Shown piece after piece: positions 63,433 to 64,000 of a stretch of 64,000 bases of DNA. Each line of letters opens with the position of its first letter. Within the stretch, counting starts at the first letter, position 1. The notes below the pieces were generated by a model. The model was not told the DNA's origin. It did no database searches and worked only from the letters and a program-made list of their open reading frames with translations. The position numbers and the translations under genes were made by a program. Source of the stretch: Paucibacter sp. TC2R-5 (lineage in GTDB: Bacteria; Pseudomonadota; Gammaproteobacteria; Burkholderiales; Burkholderiaceae_C); NCBI RefSeq assembly GCF_025717605.1, contig NZ_JAJIRQ010000003.1, positions 1 through 64,000 of the forward strand. The letters are read 5' to 3'.

Positions 63433-64000
63433 ATGACTGAGCCCCAATCGTTCTCGGTCTCCAGCGTCTATCAGCAGCTTGAGCAGGCTTTGCGCGAGCG
63501 CGATGTCATTCTCGAGACCGCCGGCGTGGGCATTGTTTTTGTCAAACAAAGGCGCGTCAACAGGTGCAATCAGCGCTATGCCGAGATCTTCGGCCACGCT
63601 CGGGCGCAAGACATGCTGGGCTTCAGCAGCGTCGAGCTTTACCCCGACGAGGCCGCGTTCAAGCTGTTGGGTGCGCAGGCCTATCCGGTGCTGGCCACCG
63701 GTCAACGCTTCAAAACCGAACGTCTGATGAAGCGCCTGGGCGGCGAGCAATTTTGGTGCAGCCTGACCGGGCGCCTGGTCAACCCCGCTGACGCCAAGGA
63801 GGGATCGATCTGGATCGTCGACGACATCAGCGAGCAAAAAGCCGCCGAGGCTGAGTTGCTGTCGATCACGACCGGCCAGCGTTTGATTTTGGACCATGCG
63901 ATGGTCGGCATCGTGTTCCTGCGCGATCGTCAGGTGACACAGTGCAACCGAAGCTTCGAGGAGCTATTGGGCTACGCGCCGGGAGAGCTCGACGGCGGCT
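63433..64000 (+). CDS. PAS-domain signalling protein (3' end beyond window)
   Basis: Open frame from ATG 63433 to the window edge (189 codons). It begins MTEPQSFSVSSVYQQLEQ and holds two tandem PAS domains: the first near residues 25-140 (ETAGVGIVFVKQRRVNRCNQ, NPADAKEGSIWIVDDISEQKA), the second starting near 150 (LDHAMVGIVFLRDRQVTQCN). The halves share GIVF and RCNQ/QCNR elements, so they may be an internal duplication. Output domain (GGDEF, EAL or kinase) is not in the window. No ribosome site is obvious. Confidence 0.75.
   Translation, partial: MTEPQSFSVSSVYQQLEQALRERDVILETAGVGIVFVKQRRVNRCNQRYAEIFGHARAQDMLGFSSVELYPDEAAFKLLGAQAYPVLATGQRFKTERLMKRLGGEQFWCSLTGRLVNPADAKEGSIWIVDDISEQKAAEAELLSITTGQRLILDHAMVGIVFLRDRQVTQCNRSFEELLGYAPGELDGG

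Noticed and set aside
1-64000. CRISPR arrays, tRNA or rRNA genes, transposases, integrases or phage genes
   Set aside because: None seen by reading gaps and proteins; gaps are short and no repeat-spacer pattern is present.

Overview
The window is a GC-rich (roughly 60%+) chromosomal segment of a betaproteobacterium, most likely a Burkholderiales of the Roseateles/Paucibacter/Rubrivivax/Leptothrix type. This rests on the conserved blocks carA-carB-greA / yhbY / rlmE-ftsH-folP-glmM, surE-pcm-nlpD-rpoS and dapA-bamC, plus the protein sequences themselves. It is densely coded (about 55 genes). I see no tRNA or rRNA genes, CRISPR, insertion sequence, prophage or integrase, so it reads as core chromosome with a few accessory modules.

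Layout. 1-1791: permease genes of a branched-chain amino acid ABC transporter (livH, livM cut by the window edge), divergent from a DctB/DctD-type sigma-54 two-component system (2096-5417); a good sigma-54 promoter-like site lies before livH. 5439-8655: amino acid binding protein, ChaC-like cyclotransferase, MobA-like nucleotidyltransferase, pdxH. 8663-14402 (minus): msrA, a LolD/FtsX-like ABC transporter, a DUF3299 protein, a small His-containing protein and a ZnuD-like TonB receptor, probably a metal (zinc?) acquisition module. 14491-19271: giant DUF748/AsmA-like protein and a broken YdcF-family gene. 19349-31016: glmM, folP, ftsH, rlmE, yhbY, greA, carB, carA and a GlcG/HbpS-like gene. 31190-37090: BI-1 family membrane protein, rlmD, then rpoS-nlpD-pcm-surE.

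37156-43615 (minus) is a tightly packed run parE - acetyltransferase - lytic transglycosylase - parC - class A beta-lactamase with stop/start overlaps. 43690-50041 (plus): amidohydrolase, MFS transporter, an overlooked 41-residue membrane peptide, methyltransferase, dapA, bamC and an MBL-fold hydrolase. 50134-52235 (minus): Ala-rich lipoprotein, conserved hypothetical and JmjC/cupin oxygenase. 52431-59773 (plus): adaptor - ATPase - 821-residue duplicated permease - sigma-54 response regulator - histidine kinase, preceded by a near-consensus sigma-54 promoter placed so that the transcript would begin at or next to the start codon. 59910-62799: glycosyltransferase, TetR regulator and alpha/beta hydrolase in overlapping reading frames; then a SlyD-like isomerase and the start of a PAS sensor cut by the window end.

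The strongest leads are the self-contained sigma-54-controlled exporter module with its possibly leaderless transcript, the sigma-54 site linking dctBD to liv genes (with a GAFTSS rather than GAFTGA loop in the activator), the metal-uptake module, the beta-lactamase embedded behind topoisomerase IV genes, the 41-residue peptide gene, and a fossil duplicate of the rlmD 3' end. All functional names are from reading sequence motifs; no database search was run.
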